This document shows positions 17,201 through 24,206 of a stretch of DNA of 27,258 nt, piece after piece; the stretch's first letter is position 1, and each line of letters opens with the position of its first letter. The DNA is from SZUA-217 sp034658975 (lineage in GTDB: Bacteria > Actinomycetota > Acidimicrobiia > Spongiisociales > ZC4RG35). The notes beneath the pieces were generated by a model. The model searched no databases. It had not been told where the DNA came from and was given only the letters and a program-made list of their open reading frames with translations. The DNA lies in contig JAYEGJ010000120.1 of the NCBI GenBank assembly GCA_034658975.1, positions 1-27,258 on the forward strand. Reading direction: 5' to 3'. The translations under genes were made by a program, and so were the position numbers.

Positions 17201-17325
17201 AGATTGGCGATCACCATGGCGACGGTGGTCGTCTTCCCGGTCCCGGCACCGGCGCGGATCCGGATTGTGGTCAAGCCGAGGTCGAGGATCTCCTGCTGCT
17301 CGGGGGAAGGGGTGAGGTCGATCAC
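14281..17325 (-). CDS. UvrD-like helicase with C-terminal Fe-S PD-(D/E)XK nuclease (AdnA-like)
   Basis: The 1014-residue protein has an N-terminal superfamily 1A motor: Walker A 'GAGTGKT' (26-32), 'VVLDEYQDTNP' (motif II), 'VGDEDQTIYEWRGA' (III), 'VTVHRAKGLEWE' (V) and 'VAYVAVTRAKQ' (VI). The C-terminal RecB/AddB-like nuclease has 'VVDFKSG' (Asp910, Lys912). Four cysteines can ligate an iron-sulfur cluster: one in 'YAQCPKRFFW' and C996, C999 and C1005 in 'CHSCDFLRFC'. Two adjacent helicase-nuclease subunits match actinobacterial AdnAB, the heterodimer that resects double-strand breaks. The GTG start at 17325 overlaps the previous stop as GTGA; the longer frame from 17415 merely runs inside the preceding gene. 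By gene order in mycobacteria (adnB first) this would be adnA. That assignment is tentative. Confidence 0.88.
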   Translation of the reverse strand: MIDLTPSPEQQEILDLGLTTIRIRAGAGTGKTTTVAMVIANLIENHGVEPEQILGITFTNKAAAELSAKVRQMLPTEIDPGRQVEVHTYHGFAAQILSEFGALAGVDNRAKVITPTFARQIMRETFHHTAFDYLDITQVRSLDRVRKLGDRAGDHLLVPEDLISASPDPSDEVWAARTEMAETLREYAADKRRLRVVDYGDLVTLSTQIVRSHPELADAIRDRYRAVVLDEYQDTNPAQRVLLTSVFDEGFPVIAVGDEDQTIYEWRGASAENFELFASHFGDDVSERELTLNRRSAQPILDIANVVRSTANPTAEDLVAARSGLPADIATHWATDAVAEADWIASRFEEFHDSGSKWSEMAVLFRKNKDFAVVVEAMARRDIPVEVANVGGLFSVPEVADLRAWLTIIERPEDSAALTQVLFGSRYRLGLADLAPLTRWVASSLSEERTEDPAPVSLMEAAEAVGEISGLRQEAVGALERFLLVYRAAVTESQGQSLVEICRTVLDRTRAWQDIDALPPNVRLTARLNIYRLLDLADDWSPLKGRPSLGAFLDYLEAMEDEPTEELDSAHLSGEDAVTLVTVHRAKGLEWETVAIPAVTHGNFPSGSGQFPDPIRFAEHLPVDLRIDSVLDDLPADRDDRDDHLRARHTAQEWRVAYVAVTRAKQRLFVTGAYWYGLPEPSKRPKKPSELFEMVRDHEATRDGGTAELTPRPDLLRSPDLPASPDPLFATGWEDGLRSALAQQGSMRTIAEKLDVTEEYQRTVDETIQRLFNLAEPSTDDAESKALAVSVTGLVTYAQCPKRFFWTSVDPLPRRPNPAANHGTEVHRRIELHQRGQIPLDEFSPDLYDTDDSDSVVGPGAYTTYLESRFADGRAALVEVPFSIEVGAGHKVRGRIDAVYVEDGLWEVVDFKSGRPKDDPSRVVQLQAYAVAATDVDFGYSTPESMRVTFAYLGNGLDEVSYDADETWVEGARGSLESLTDRIVAEDFAEHPGQWCHSCDFLRFCGPGQAEVGS

Positions 17326-20273
17326 GGCAAATACGCCCCTTTTCCCTCGGGCCATGCGGGACAGGAGAGCTTGAACGCGCACCGCTTGCAATGCCCGCCG
17401 GGGGTGGGCTCCCAATCCTCGGATCGGATGGCGTTGGTGATTCGGATCATCTCCTCCTCGACCTCCTCGAGGCGATCCATGTCTAGGGAACGCCTCGACA
17501 CCGTTTGGGCGGATGTCCTCGGATACCAGAGCTGGGCGTCGGCCACCGGGTCCCCGCCGGCTGCCACGGCGGATGAGTAGAAGCCCAGTTGAATCGACTC
17601 CGCCGCATCGGCTTTGCTCATGGCCTGGGTGGATGTCTTGTAATCGACGATCAGGCTCCCGTCGGGGCCCGACTCGAGCCGGTCGATGTAGCCGACCCAG
17701 TCGACCCCGTCAATCGCCAACTCGACCCTCCGTTCGAGGTCCACGGGCTTGCCACCGGTCGCCGGCCACTTCTCGTAGAGCTTGGTCAACGTGTCAACGG
17801 CCTTGCCCAGCCAGGCCCGGTTGAGTTCGGGTGTTCCGAAGTCTGCCTCTTCCCAGACTTCCAACAGGCACTCGATGGCTCGGTCTGTCTCGGCATGTGC
17901 CCGGTCGGTCCCGATGATTTCGCCCTCGGCCTTCTCGAGTGCGGCGTGAAACAACGAGCCGAAGTGTGCCCAGGGAGAGGTCGAACCGCTGAGCCGGAGG
18001 CGGCGCTCCAAGGCGTAGAGACGAGGGCAGCGCTTGTAGCTTTCGGCCTGGCTTGGCGAGAGGCGGAGTTTGTCGCCGAGGATCGGGCTGTCGGGCCCGG
18101 GCTCGGGGACACCGGGGAAGGAGTGTGGGTCCCACCACGGTGCGGGTGGGTTGCCGAGGACGTCGGCGGCCGCGATCCGCTCTTGTGCCAGAGCCTCCGG
18201 GTCGAGCAGGCTCCGGCGAAGGCTCACTTCGGCCTCGGAGATGGTGACCGGGTCGCGTTGGATTTCGGCGGGCGGACCGAGCAGCTCATAGGGGACACCT
18301 GCCGCAGCGATCAGAAAACGTGACGGGCGCTTCTCGCCCTGGTCGACGCCGGCGTCGGTGGCTGTCCACACCACCCTGATACGTGCTCGCGTCATCGCCG
18401 TGTAGGCCAGGCGCATCTCTTCCTGGACTCCGAAGACGTGCTGGGCCTGAGGGTCTGTGGTCCTCTCGGGGGAGAGCAGCTCCGGACGAAGCATTCGTCG
18501 TCCGCGTCGAAGATCGGGGAACACGCCCTCGACGGCATTCGCTATGAACACTACGTCGAACTCGAGCCCCTTTGCCTGATGCAGCGTCGTGAGGGTCACC
18601 CGCTCATCGCGCAACTGATACGAGATCAGGGGTGTCGCTTCGAAGTCCTCCTCCTCGCTCAGTTCGAAGAAGCGAGCGAGAGTGAGGTCGGGATCGCGCT
18701 CCGATTGACGACCCAATACCTGGGCAAAGGCGGTCCAGGCCCGTCTCCATTCGGCTCGAGCCGGGTCGGTAATGATCGCGTCGAGGCCGTCGAGAGAAGA
18801 CCAGGCATGCCAGAAGCCGTCGACAGCGCTTCCCTCGATGCACCAGGACGAATCGGCGAGAAGACCGATCAGGCCGGAGAGGTCTGGTCTGGCGTCGGAA
18901 AGGACCTGGCTCCAGGGACGCGGGAACCGGTGACGATCGCGAAGTACGGCCCGCTCCTGGCTCAGTCCAACGCCGAAGACCGGGCCGAGCAGGATCCGGC
19001 GCATTGCCCGGTCGGCTTCGGCTGTACTACCGGCCGACACGCCGGCAGGGTCGCCTCCGAGACGGGAGGCGATGGCCAGATCGTGGAACAGTCTCACCGC
19101 GGGGTGATCGACCAGACGACTGTCCGGCGGGTCGTGGGCCACGTTCCTCCTGGTGAGGGCGCGAGACAGCTCGTTGATCAATTCCTTCTTCGAGCGGACC
19201 AGTACGGCGATCGATGCCGGGCTGATTCCATCGACGAGAATCGAATGCTCGACTTCCCGTGCGATCCACTCGGCCTCGGCCGTCTCCTGGTCGAAGACGA
19301 AGGCTTCGCTTCTGCCTTCGTGTGGAGCCGGCGTCACCGGGCCGGCGGCTCCGGGGAGGTGTCCGGAGGAGACGACCCGCAGTGCCGAGTCGAGGATCCC
19401 GGCGGGCACCCGGAAGCTCTGCTCCAGCACGATGCGCTTGGTATCGGGCTGATCGTTGAACCCGGCGACGTTGCGAAGCTCGGCGCCGCGGAACGAGTAG
19501 ATCGACTGGTAGGGATCACCGGTGACGACGAGATTGCCCGCGTCTTGAGCGAGCAGGGCAGCCATCTCTGCCTGGACCGGGCTCGTGTCCTGGTATTCGT
19601 CGACCAGCACGTATTTGTAGGGGGCGACTAGTTCGTGTCCTTCAGCCGTTCTCAGGAGGGACACCGCCGACACCAGCAGAGCCCCGTAGTCGGTGCGACT
19701 CGTCTCCTCGAGATGAGCGACGTACCGGGAGAAAAGCTCCGGGAGACCGCGCCAATCGGAGCGTTCGGCTGCACGCTCGCCGAGTTCGGCCGGGGTGAGC
19801 AGCCTTTCGGAGCAGCGGAGAAGGAAATCGGCGACCTCGGCTGCGAATGCGGGAGTGTCCAGGATCCCGCGATAGGTGATCGGCCATAGGGTCGGATCCT
19901 CCGAGACGAGGAGTCGATGGACGGCGTCGACCTGTTCGGGCGTGGTCAGGGGGACAGGTCGAACCCCGTCGGCTGCGGTCTCCAGGAGCCGGAGGGCGAG
20001 CCCATGGAAGGTGGTGACATCGACGGGGATGCCGGTCCCGCCGATCGAGCGCTCGATGCGCTGGCGCAGGTCGCCGGCGGCCCGCCGTGAGAAGCAAAGA
20101 ACGACTATCTGGTCACGGCGCGCCTTCCCGGTCTCGATCAGGTGGGCCACCCTACGGACCAAAAACTCGGTCTTCCCGGTACCGGGCCCGGCCACGATGA
20201 TCTGTCGACCTTCGCTGTCGGCGATGGCCGAATCCCACTCGTGGTGGCCGACCCGAACTTCCCTCTCGTCCAC
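17322..20273 (-). CDS. UvrD-like helicase with C-terminal Fe-S PD-(D/E)XK nuclease (AdnB-like)
   Basis: The 983-residue protein has the full SF1A motor: Walker A 'GPGTGKT' (29-35), motif II 'VLVDEYQDTSP' (Asp224/Glu225), 'TGDPYQSIYSFRGA', 'TTLHQAKGLEFDVVF' and 'LAYTAMTRAR'. A RecB-family nuclease follows with 'IVDYKTST' (Asp877, Lys879). Iron-sulfur ligand cysteines are one in 'YKRCPRLYALE' and C962, C965 and C971 in 'CKRCAFKLSC'. Both ATPase and nuclease sites look intact. It heads an operon with the second helicase-nuclease and plsY, coupled by a GTGA overlap. The GTG start lies 6 nt after TACGAT, a -10-like hexamer, and has no Shine-Dalgarno, so a leaderless mRNA is likely. The expected role is end resection at DNA breaks in complex with the downstream subunit. 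Confidence 0.88.
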   Translation of the reverse strand: MDEREVRVGHHEWDSAIADSEGRQIIVAGPGTGKTEFLVRRVAHLIETGKARRDQIVVLCFSRRAAGDLRQRIERSIGGTGIPVDVTTFHGLALRLLETAADGVRPVPLTTPEQVDAVHRLLVSEDPTLWPITYRGILDTPAFAAEVADFLLRCSERLLTPAELGERAAERSDWRGLPELFSRYVAHLEETSRTDYGALLVSAVSLLRTAEGHELVAPYKYVLVDEYQDTSPVQAEMAALLAQDAGNLVVTGDPYQSIYSFRGAELRNVAGFNDQPDTKRIVLEQSFRVPAGILDSALRVVSSGHLPGAAGPVTPAPHEGRSEAFVFDQETAEAEWIAREVEHSILVDGISPASIAVLVRSKKELINELSRALTRRNVAHDPPDSRLVDHPAVRLFHDLAIASRLGGDPAGVSAGSTAEADRAMRRILLGPVFGVGLSQERAVLRDRHRFPRPWSQVLSDARPDLSGLIGLLADSSWCIEGSAVDGFWHAWSSLDGLDAIITDPARAEWRRAWTAFAQVLGRQSERDPDLTLARFFELSEEEDFEATPLISYQLRDERVTLTTLHQAKGLEFDVVFIANAVEGVFPDLRRGRRMLRPELLSPERTTDPQAQHVFGVQEEMRLAYTAMTRARIRVVWTATDAGVDQGEKRPSRFLIAAAGVPYELLGPPAEIQRDPVTISEAEVSLRRSLLDPEALAQERIAAADVLGNPPAPWWDPHSFPGVPEPGPDSPILGDKLRLSPSQAESYKRCPRLYALERRLRLSGSTSPWAHFGSLFHAALEKAEGEIIGTDRAHAETDRAIECLLEVWEEADFGTPELNRAWLGKAVDTLTKLYEKWPATGGKPVDLERRVELAIDGVDWVGYIDRLESGPDGSLIVDYKTSTQAMSKADAAESIQLGFYSSAVAAGGDPVADAQLWYPRTSAQTVSRRSLDMDRLEEVEEEMIRITNAIRSEDWEPTPGGHCKRCAFKLSCPAWPEGKGAYLP

Positions 20274-20452
20274 GGGACGATCGTAGAGCTAGGAGCCCGC
20301 TGAACAATGCATGCCACCCATCTCGAACGACCAGCCATCACCACTCGCGGTGTCCTCGGTCCCGCCATTCCGCACCAGGAGTGGCGAAACCTCGTCCTTG
20401 CGACTGGCGCGTCTGGCCGCCGATCTGAGCAACGGCATTAATCAGCAGACTC
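20274..20452. promoter_or_regulatory. Upstream region of the helicase-nuclease operon
   Basis: On the minus strand TACGAT (20280-20285) ends 6 nt before the GTG start, with TTGTTC about 16 nt further upstream (20302-20307) as a possible -35. This fits a promoter giving a leaderless transcript. The rest, up to the stop of the small ORF at 20453, holds no feature I can support. A 45-codon plus-strand ORF from about 20306 lacks any start signal. Confidence 0.45.
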
Positions 20453-20596
20453 CTAAGCCGCCGCCGGCATCGTGAGGAGGGCATCCTTGGTGCTGTCGGT
20501 CACCAACTCGGCCTCGATGCCGAGCCCCCCGAGATATGCGACCGGGTCGGCAAAGGCTTCGCTTGCTTTGAGGTTTTGGCTGGCTGTCGATGTCAT
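20453..20596 (-). CDS. Small leaderless ORF, 47 residues, unknown function
   Basis: This short reading frame encodes a 47-residue peptide beginning 'MTSTASQNLKASEAF' and ending 'LLTMPAAA'. It has no recognisable domain, transmembrane segment or cysteine. Support for it being real: the ATG follows TAGGTT (a TAnnnT -10) by exactly 7 nt, the arrangement seen before other leaderless genes here; codon third positions are mostly G or C as in neighbours; and the composition is that of a normal soluble protein. It is divergent from glutamate dehydrogenase and shares its control region. It lies on the same strand as the helicase-nuclease operon, ending 180 nt before it. It could be a small regulator or chance; conservation was not tested. 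Confidence 0.42.
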   Translation of the reverse strand: MTSTASQNLKASEAFADPVAYLGGLGIEAELVTDSTKDALLTMPAAA

Positions 20597-20603
20597 GTGG
20601 CTC

Positions 20604-20609
20604 AACCTA
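20604..20609 (-). promoter_or_regulatory. -10 element of the 47-residue small ORF (leaderless)
   Basis: TAGGTT on the minus strand fits TAnnnT and lies 7 nt before the ATG, so transcription would start on the start codon. A clear -35 was not found. Confidence 0.42.
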
Positions 20610-20619
20610 CGGGGAGGGT

Positions 20620-20650
20620 CTGACAGATTTGACTCGGGCTCAAATAGGAT
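20620..20650 (+). promoter_or_regulatory. Candidate promoter of glutamate dehydrogenase
   Basis: CTGACA (20620-20625) and TAGGAT (20645-20650) are 19 nt apart and resemble -35 and -10 hexamers. Transcription would start near 20657 and give a ~20-nt leader containing GGAGG (20672-20676). TTGACT at 20629 is too close to the -10 to serve as the -35. Confidence 0.45.
20627..20645. promoter_or_regulatory. Palindrome ATTTGA-N7-TCAAAT, candidate operator
   Basis: A perfect inverted repeat with 6-nt arms and a 7-nt spacer lies between the divergent small ORF and glutamate dehydrogenase. It overlaps the spacer and the first base of the GDH -10, and lies about 17 nt upstream of the small ORF's -10. 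A dimeric repressor bound here could affect both genes. The cognate regulator is unknown. Confidence 0.45.
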
Positions 20651-20677
20651 GCCCTTGACGCATCTCGCAACGGAGGC

Positions 20678-21946
20678 ATGTTGGGCGCCGGCAAGGAATA
20701 CGACTCACCGATGTATCACGAGGCAGTCGGCCAGTTCGATCGGGTGGCGACTCTCATGGGTCTCGACGACAACGTCGTGGACCGGCTCAGAAGTCCGCAG
20801 AGGTCGACGGTCGTGAGTTTTCCCTTCCGGCACGACAACTACACCGAGGTCGAGACGATCTTCGGATACCGCGTGCAGCACGTGGCCACGATGGGCCCCA
20901 CCAAGGGCGGCATCCGATTCGCCCCGGATGTGGACCTCGGCGAAGTATCGGCCCTGGCAATGCTCATGACCTGGAAGTGCGCCGTCGTTGGCGTCCCGTT
21001 CGGAGGGGCCAAGGGCGGCGTCCGGGTCAACCCGATGGAGTTGTCACGGGCCGAGCTTCAGCGTGTGACTCGCCGTTTCACGATGGAGATCATCAACGTG
21101 ATCGGCCCTGACAGAGACATCCCCGCACCCGACCTCGGAACCAACGAGCAGGTGATGGCATGGCTCATGGACACCTACTCACAACACGTTGGCCACGCTG
21201 TTCCGGCGGTAGTCACGGGGAAGCCTCCCGCGCTGGGCGGGAGTATCGCCCGTCGCGAAGCCACCGGCCGAGGACTGATGTTCCTTCTCCCACAGGCTGC
21301 CAGAGCGATCGACCTGGACCCTATTGGAGCCACCGTGGCAATCCACGGTTTCGGGAACGTGGGACGGTACGCGGCAATCGCCGGGTCCCAGATGGAAGCC
21401 GATGTCGTGGCCGTCTCAGACATCTCCGGCGCGGTGTACAACCCCGACGGTCTGGATGTCGAGGCCGTGGCAAGCTGGGTCGACGAGCACCGGTTCCTGG
21501 AGGGCTATCCCGATGCCGACTTCATCGACGGCGATGCCATCTTTGAGCTCGATGTGGACGTCGTGGTCCCGGCGGCGATCCAGGGTGTCATCAACAAGGA
21601 CAACGCCGCCAACGTCAAAGCCAAGCTGATTATCGAGGGTGCCAACAGCCCCACCACCATCGAGGCCGACGACATCCTCGACCAGAAGGGGGTCTTCATC
21701 GTTCCCGACATCCTCGCCAACGCCGGTGGCGTCACCGTCTCCTATTTCGAATGGGTCCAGGACGTGCAGAAGTACTTCTGGACCGAGAATGAGATCGTTG
21801 CCCGGCTCAGAGAGATCATGACCGCTGCCTTCGATGAGGTTCACCAGACGGCCACGAAAGTGGGCGTGAACATGAGGACGGCGGCATTGATCAAGGGGAT
21901 CCGAAGGGTCGCCGACGCCAAGCTGGCTCGAGGGATCTTCCCTTAG
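20678..21946 (+). CDS. Glu/Leu/Phe/Val-type glutamate dehydrogenase
   Basis: The 422-residue protein is a hexameric-type glutamate dehydrogenase interconverting glutamate with 2-oxoglutarate and ammonia. Substrate-site sequences are present: 'GPTKGGIRF', 'MTWKCAVVGVPFGGAKGGV' (catalytic-region lysines) and 'DIPAPDLGTNEQVMAW'. The Rossmann loop is 'VAIHGFGNVG', and the end 'RTAALIKGIRRVA' is typical. Cofactor preference is not judged. ATG 20678 follows GGAGG by only 1 nt; TTG at 20681 has a better 4-nt spacing, so either could be used. Its stop overlaps the convergent RecB-like nuclease stop (TTAG). It is divergent from a small ORF across a palindromic promoter region. Substrate is called by overall similarity to GdhA-like enzymes; a leucine or phenylalanine dehydrogenase is less likely. 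Confidence 0.92.
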   Translation: MLGAGKEYDSPMYHEAVGQFDRVATLMGLDDNVVDRLRSPQRSTVVSFPFRHDNYTEVETIFGYRVQHVATMGPTKGGIRFAPDVDLGEVSALAMLMTWKCAVVGVPFGGAKGGVRVNPMELSRAELQRVTRRFTMEIINVIGPDRDIPAPDLGTNEQVMAWLMDTYSQHVGHAVPAVVTGKPPALGGSIARREATGRGLMFLLPQAARAIDLDPIGATVAIHGFGNVGRYAAIAGSQMEADVVAVSDISGAVYNPDGLDVEAVASWVDEHRFLEGYPDADFIDGDAIFELDVDVVVPAAIQGVINKDNAANVKAKLIIEGANSPTTIEADDILDQKGVFIVPDILANAGGVTVSYFEWVQDVQKYFWTENEIVARLREIMTAAFDEVHQTATKVGVNMRTAALIKGIRRVADAKLARGIFP

Positions 21947-22767
21947 GCCTCCGCTGATTCTTCCGCCCAGGCCGGGCAGATCTCCTTGTAGGAGCACCAG
22001 TTGCAGAGGTGACCCTGTCTTGTCGGCCAGCGGTCGGTGGACATGGCCCGGTTGATCGCGTTCCACAGGGCACGTAGCTGACCATCCATGGCCTCGAGTT
22101 GCCGATCGTCGATCGGCAGCCGGTACAGCGTCGGTCCGTTGAGATAGAGGAGCCGGATCTCTTTTGGTGTCTCTCCAAGACGCTTGCGGATCAACAGCGC
22201 GTAGATCTTGAGTGCGAAGAACGCAGCTAGGGCATAGCGCTCCGGCGGGGCCTTGCCGGTCTTGTAGTCGGTGATGATGAGTCGCCCGTCGTCGTCCCTG
22301 TCTATGCGGTCGAGTATCCCCCGGATGACGATCCCATCGAGATCCTCGAGCATGTCGAGCTCGCGATCCTCGGGCTCGAACGATGTCGGGTCTTCAACGT
22401 CGAAGTAGTTGGCCAGAAGCTCCATCGACTCGAGACCCCACTGACGCTCCTCCTCGACGGTCTCGAACAGCCCATCGAATTCCTCGTCCTGGCGTGTCTC
22501 GGTCCATGCGGCACGGAACAGGTCGAAGAGGCGTTCGGGGGTTCGCTCGGCTTCGGGATGGTCAAAAAGACGCTGGAGGGCCAGGTGCGCCGTCGTTCCC
22601 CGAGCCTGATAGACCGAGGTTGGCTCGGGGATGCGATCGATGGCCCTGAACTTGAAGAGCTGAGGACACGTTTTGAAGTCGCCTGCCCTGCTCGGGGAGA
22701 GCGTTTTGAGACCCGGGGTTTCCAATTCGACTGTCACGATGCCGATCATAGGAATGCGCTGTGACAC
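21943..22767 (-). CDS. Small RecB-family PD-(D/E)XK nuclease with Fe-S cysteines (Cas4-like fold)
   Basis: The 274-residue protein consists of a single RecB/Cas4-like nuclease domain: 'SPSRAGDFKTCP' (Cys34), His61, Asp153 in 'GILDRIDR', 'ITDYKTGK' (Asp167, Lys169), and C-terminal Cys255, Cys258 and Cys264 in 'CNWCSYKEIC', giving four cysteines for an Fe-S cluster. It is an actinobacterial stand-alone exonuclease family member; no cas genes or CRISPR are nearby. GTG 22767 is the longest start, and ATG 22749 is an alternative nearer the conserved region. It follows the MFS gene by 13 nt and is probably cotranscribed, with a palindrome over the junction. Its C-terminal cysteine module resembles that of the AdnB-like protein ('CPAW' in both). 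Confidence 0.88.
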   Translation of the reverse strand: MSQRIPMIGIVTVELETPGLKTLSPSRAGDFKTCPQLFKFRAIDRIPEPTSVYQARGTTAHLALQRLFDHPEAERTPERLFDLFRAAWTETRQDEEFDGLFETVEEERQWGLESMELLANYFDVEDPTSFEPEDRELDMLEDLDGIVIRGILDRIDRDDDGRLIITDYKTGKAPPERYALAAFFALKIYALLIRKRLGETPKEIRLLYLNGPTLYRLPIDDRQLEAMDGQLRALWNAINRAMSTDRWPTRQGHLCNWCSYKEICPAWAEESAEA

Positions 22768-22781
22768 ATTCGTGCGAATGT
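22766..22781. repeat. Perfect 16-bp palindrome ACATTCGTGCGAATGT at the MFS-nuclease junction
   Basis: The arms ACATTCG and CGAATGT are fully complementary around a TG centre. The site spans the short gap between the MFS stop and the nuclease GTG. It could be a protein operator or an mRNA hairpin covering the nuclease start. It is not the mycobacterial LexA box, which has the reverse half-site order, and no T tract follows, so it is not an obvious terminator. Confidence 0.7.
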
Positions 22782-24028
22782 CAGTGGCCTACCGAGCGCG
22801 GCTCCTCGCTCGGGTCGGCCAAGCCGGTGGCGGGCACGTCCACGATCCTCGTGCGATCGAGCTGACGCGCCTTCGGCCAGAAGAGCATGGCGACGACGGC
22901 GACTCCGATTCCGGCGCCGAGCAGTGTCTGTTGGACGCCAAACGACGCCGCCAGCCATGGGGCGATGGCGAGCGGCATGAGGTGGCCCACCTCGCTGTGG
23001 ATGTGCGACACACTCATGATTCGACCGACCATCTCATCGGGCGAGTTCACCTGGATCATCGTTCTCAGCAGCGGTGCCATCATTCCGATGATCAACCCCC
23101 AAAAGGCTCCGCTGGGTACGACAACGGCCAGGTTGTCGGTACCGACATACGCCAGGACACCGACGGCGTTCATCGCCACGAGGATCGTGACTACCCGGGC
23201 AGTGCGGAACCCGGCTCCGAGCCGACCGGCGATCAGCGTGCCGGCGACCAACCCCACACCGAAGATCGAGTTGACCCAGCCCAGGGTTTCCAGCTCCGTG
23301 CCGAGGACATCCCGGAAGAAGAGAGGCTCGAGGGCTCCGAAGGTGCCGAACAACAGCCACACTGATGAGCCAATCCATATGTAGAAGCGAAGCCGATGGT
23401 GTGAGTAGCTATAGGAGAAACCCTCCTTCAGCTCCTTGAAGCCTCCGCTTTCACCGGTGTCCTTCGAGAGCTGCCTGACCTTCACCGGGAGAATCAAGAT
23501 CGCTCCGATGGCCGAGGTCGCAGCGTCGAGGACAAAGATGCTGTCGATGCTCACCGTGGCAACGAGAACAGCGCCGAGCGCCGGCCCGATGATGAAGGCG
23601 ATCCAGGAAGCCCCCTCGATGAGTCCGTTGATCTTGGATAGCTCGTCCTCATCCTCGGTCAGGTAGGGAGCGAAGGAGGCAATGGCCGTGTAGACCGGCA
23701 TTCCGACCAGGCCAAGAGCGAATGCCGCGATGGCCAGCGTCGGAATGCTGTCAGCGAAGATCAGCGCCAGAGCGACCGGGATGAACAGGATCTCGGCGTA
23801 GATGAGGACCCTTCTCGGATCGAACCGGTCGACCAGGACCCCCGCCATGGAGGCTCCGATCAGAGAGGCGACTCCGAGGGCTGCCATGACCGTTGCGAGT
23901 TGGGCCGGCGTTGCGTCCAATTCGAAGGCCGCCTTGCCCCACAGCCCAACGAAGAATGCCGCCTCGCCCCCGATGCGGGAAACGAGACGCGCGACGACGA
24001 CGCGGCGAATGGACGGGTTCGACAGCAT
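22781..24028 (-). CDS. Major facilitator superfamily transporter (EntS-like MFS_3)
   Basis: The 415-residue protein has about 12 hydrophobic segments. The loop between helices 2 and 3, 'GVLVDRFDPRRVLIYAE', carries the MFS motif A (G-x-L-a-D-r). 'GLIEGASWIAFIIGPALGAVLV' and the 'SVWLLFGTFGALEPLFFRD' region are typical of the MFS_3/enterobactin-exporter-like group. The substrate is unknown. ATG 24028 is chosen because the frame upstream reads through non-coding repeat DNA; TACCGT lies 7 nt before it, suggesting a leaderless mRNA. The longer 494-residue frame from 24265 would wrongly include the 38-nt repeat. The RecB-like nuclease follows after 13 nt. Confidence 0.9.
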   Translation of the reverse strand: MLSNPSIRRVVVARLVSRIGGEAAFFVGLWGKAAFELDATPAQLATVMAALGVASLIGASMAGVLVDRFDPRRVLIYAEILFIPVALALIFADSIPTLAIAAFALGLVGMPVYTAIASFAPYLTEDEDELSKINGLIEGASWIAFIIGPALGAVLVATVSIDSIFVLDAATSAIGAILILPVKVRQLSKDTGESGGFKELKEGFSYSYSHHRLRFYIWIGSSVWLLFGTFGALEPLFFRDVLGTELETLGWVNSIFGVGLVAGTLIAGRLGAGFRTARVVTILVAMNAVGVLAYVGTDNLAVVVPSGAFWGLIIGMMAPLLRTMIQVNSPDEMVGRIMSVSHIHSEVGHLMPLAIAPWLAASFGVQQTLLGAGIGVAVVAMLFWPKARQLDRTRIVDVPATGLADPSEEPRSVGH

Positions 24029-24035
24029 TGATCGG

Positions 24036-24041
24036 ACGGTA
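24036..24041 (-). promoter_or_regulatory. -10 element of the MFS gene (leaderless)
   Basis: On the minus strand TACCGT matches TAnnnT and lies 7 nt before ATG 24028, so the transcript would start at the start codon. No Shine-Dalgarno sequence precedes the ATG. Confidence 0.45.
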
Positions 24042-24077
24042 CCGAGGGGCCTCGCGAAAAGAATGGGATTAACTCCC

Positions 24078-24107
24078 TTGACGGCCGTTCCGCCAACCCC
24101 GTACCTT
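24078..24107 (+). promoter_or_regulatory. Candidate plus-strand promoter for the structured RNA region
   Basis: TTGACG (24078-24083) and TACCTT (24102-24107) are separated by 18 nt, a good -35/-10 pair. Transcription would start near 24114 and run into the first 38-nt repeat and the hairpin-rich tract. The next convincing coding start downstream is ~780 nt away. Confidence 0.5.
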
Positions 24108-24161
24108 GCATGTACCGCTGTTGACCGGGGGCCCGCTTTCCCGGTCGATGGCAGTGAGAGT

Positions 24162-24206
24162 CCCGAGAGGGTTGAGGTTTCGGCCAAGGCTCCCTCGGGA
24201 TTTCTC
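24162..24206 (+). repeat. 38-nt dispersed repeat, copy A (hairpin plus TTTCTC)
   Basis: The core 24162-24199 is identical to 24764-24801. It begins CCCGAGAGGG and ends CTCCCTCGGG; these ends pair as a ~9-bp stem with a bulged A, enclosing an inner GG-T(TTCG)G-CC hairpin. One variable base and TTTCTC follow in both copies. Copy A continues into ACTTTTCTC. It resembles a weak intrinsic terminator or a REP-like element. Confidence 0.85.

Noticed and set aside
18438..19631. 397-codon open frame on the plus strand
   Set aside because: It is antisense to the AdnB-like helicase, whose motifs are complete; the frame shows no domain.
20306..20443. 45-codon plus-strand ORF upstream of the helicase operon
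   Set aside because: It has no Shine-Dalgarno, no -10 at a leaderless distance and no recognisable sequence.
21943..22767. cas4 of a CRISPR system
   Set aside because: The fold is Cas4/RecB-like, but no other cas gene or repeat array is in the window, and stand-alone actinobacterial RecB-like nucleases have the same motifs.
22766..22781. LexA/SOS box
   Set aside because: The actinobacterial SOS box is TCGAAC-N4-GTTCGA; this palindrome has ATTCG..CGAAT, the opposite half-site order and a 2-nt centre.
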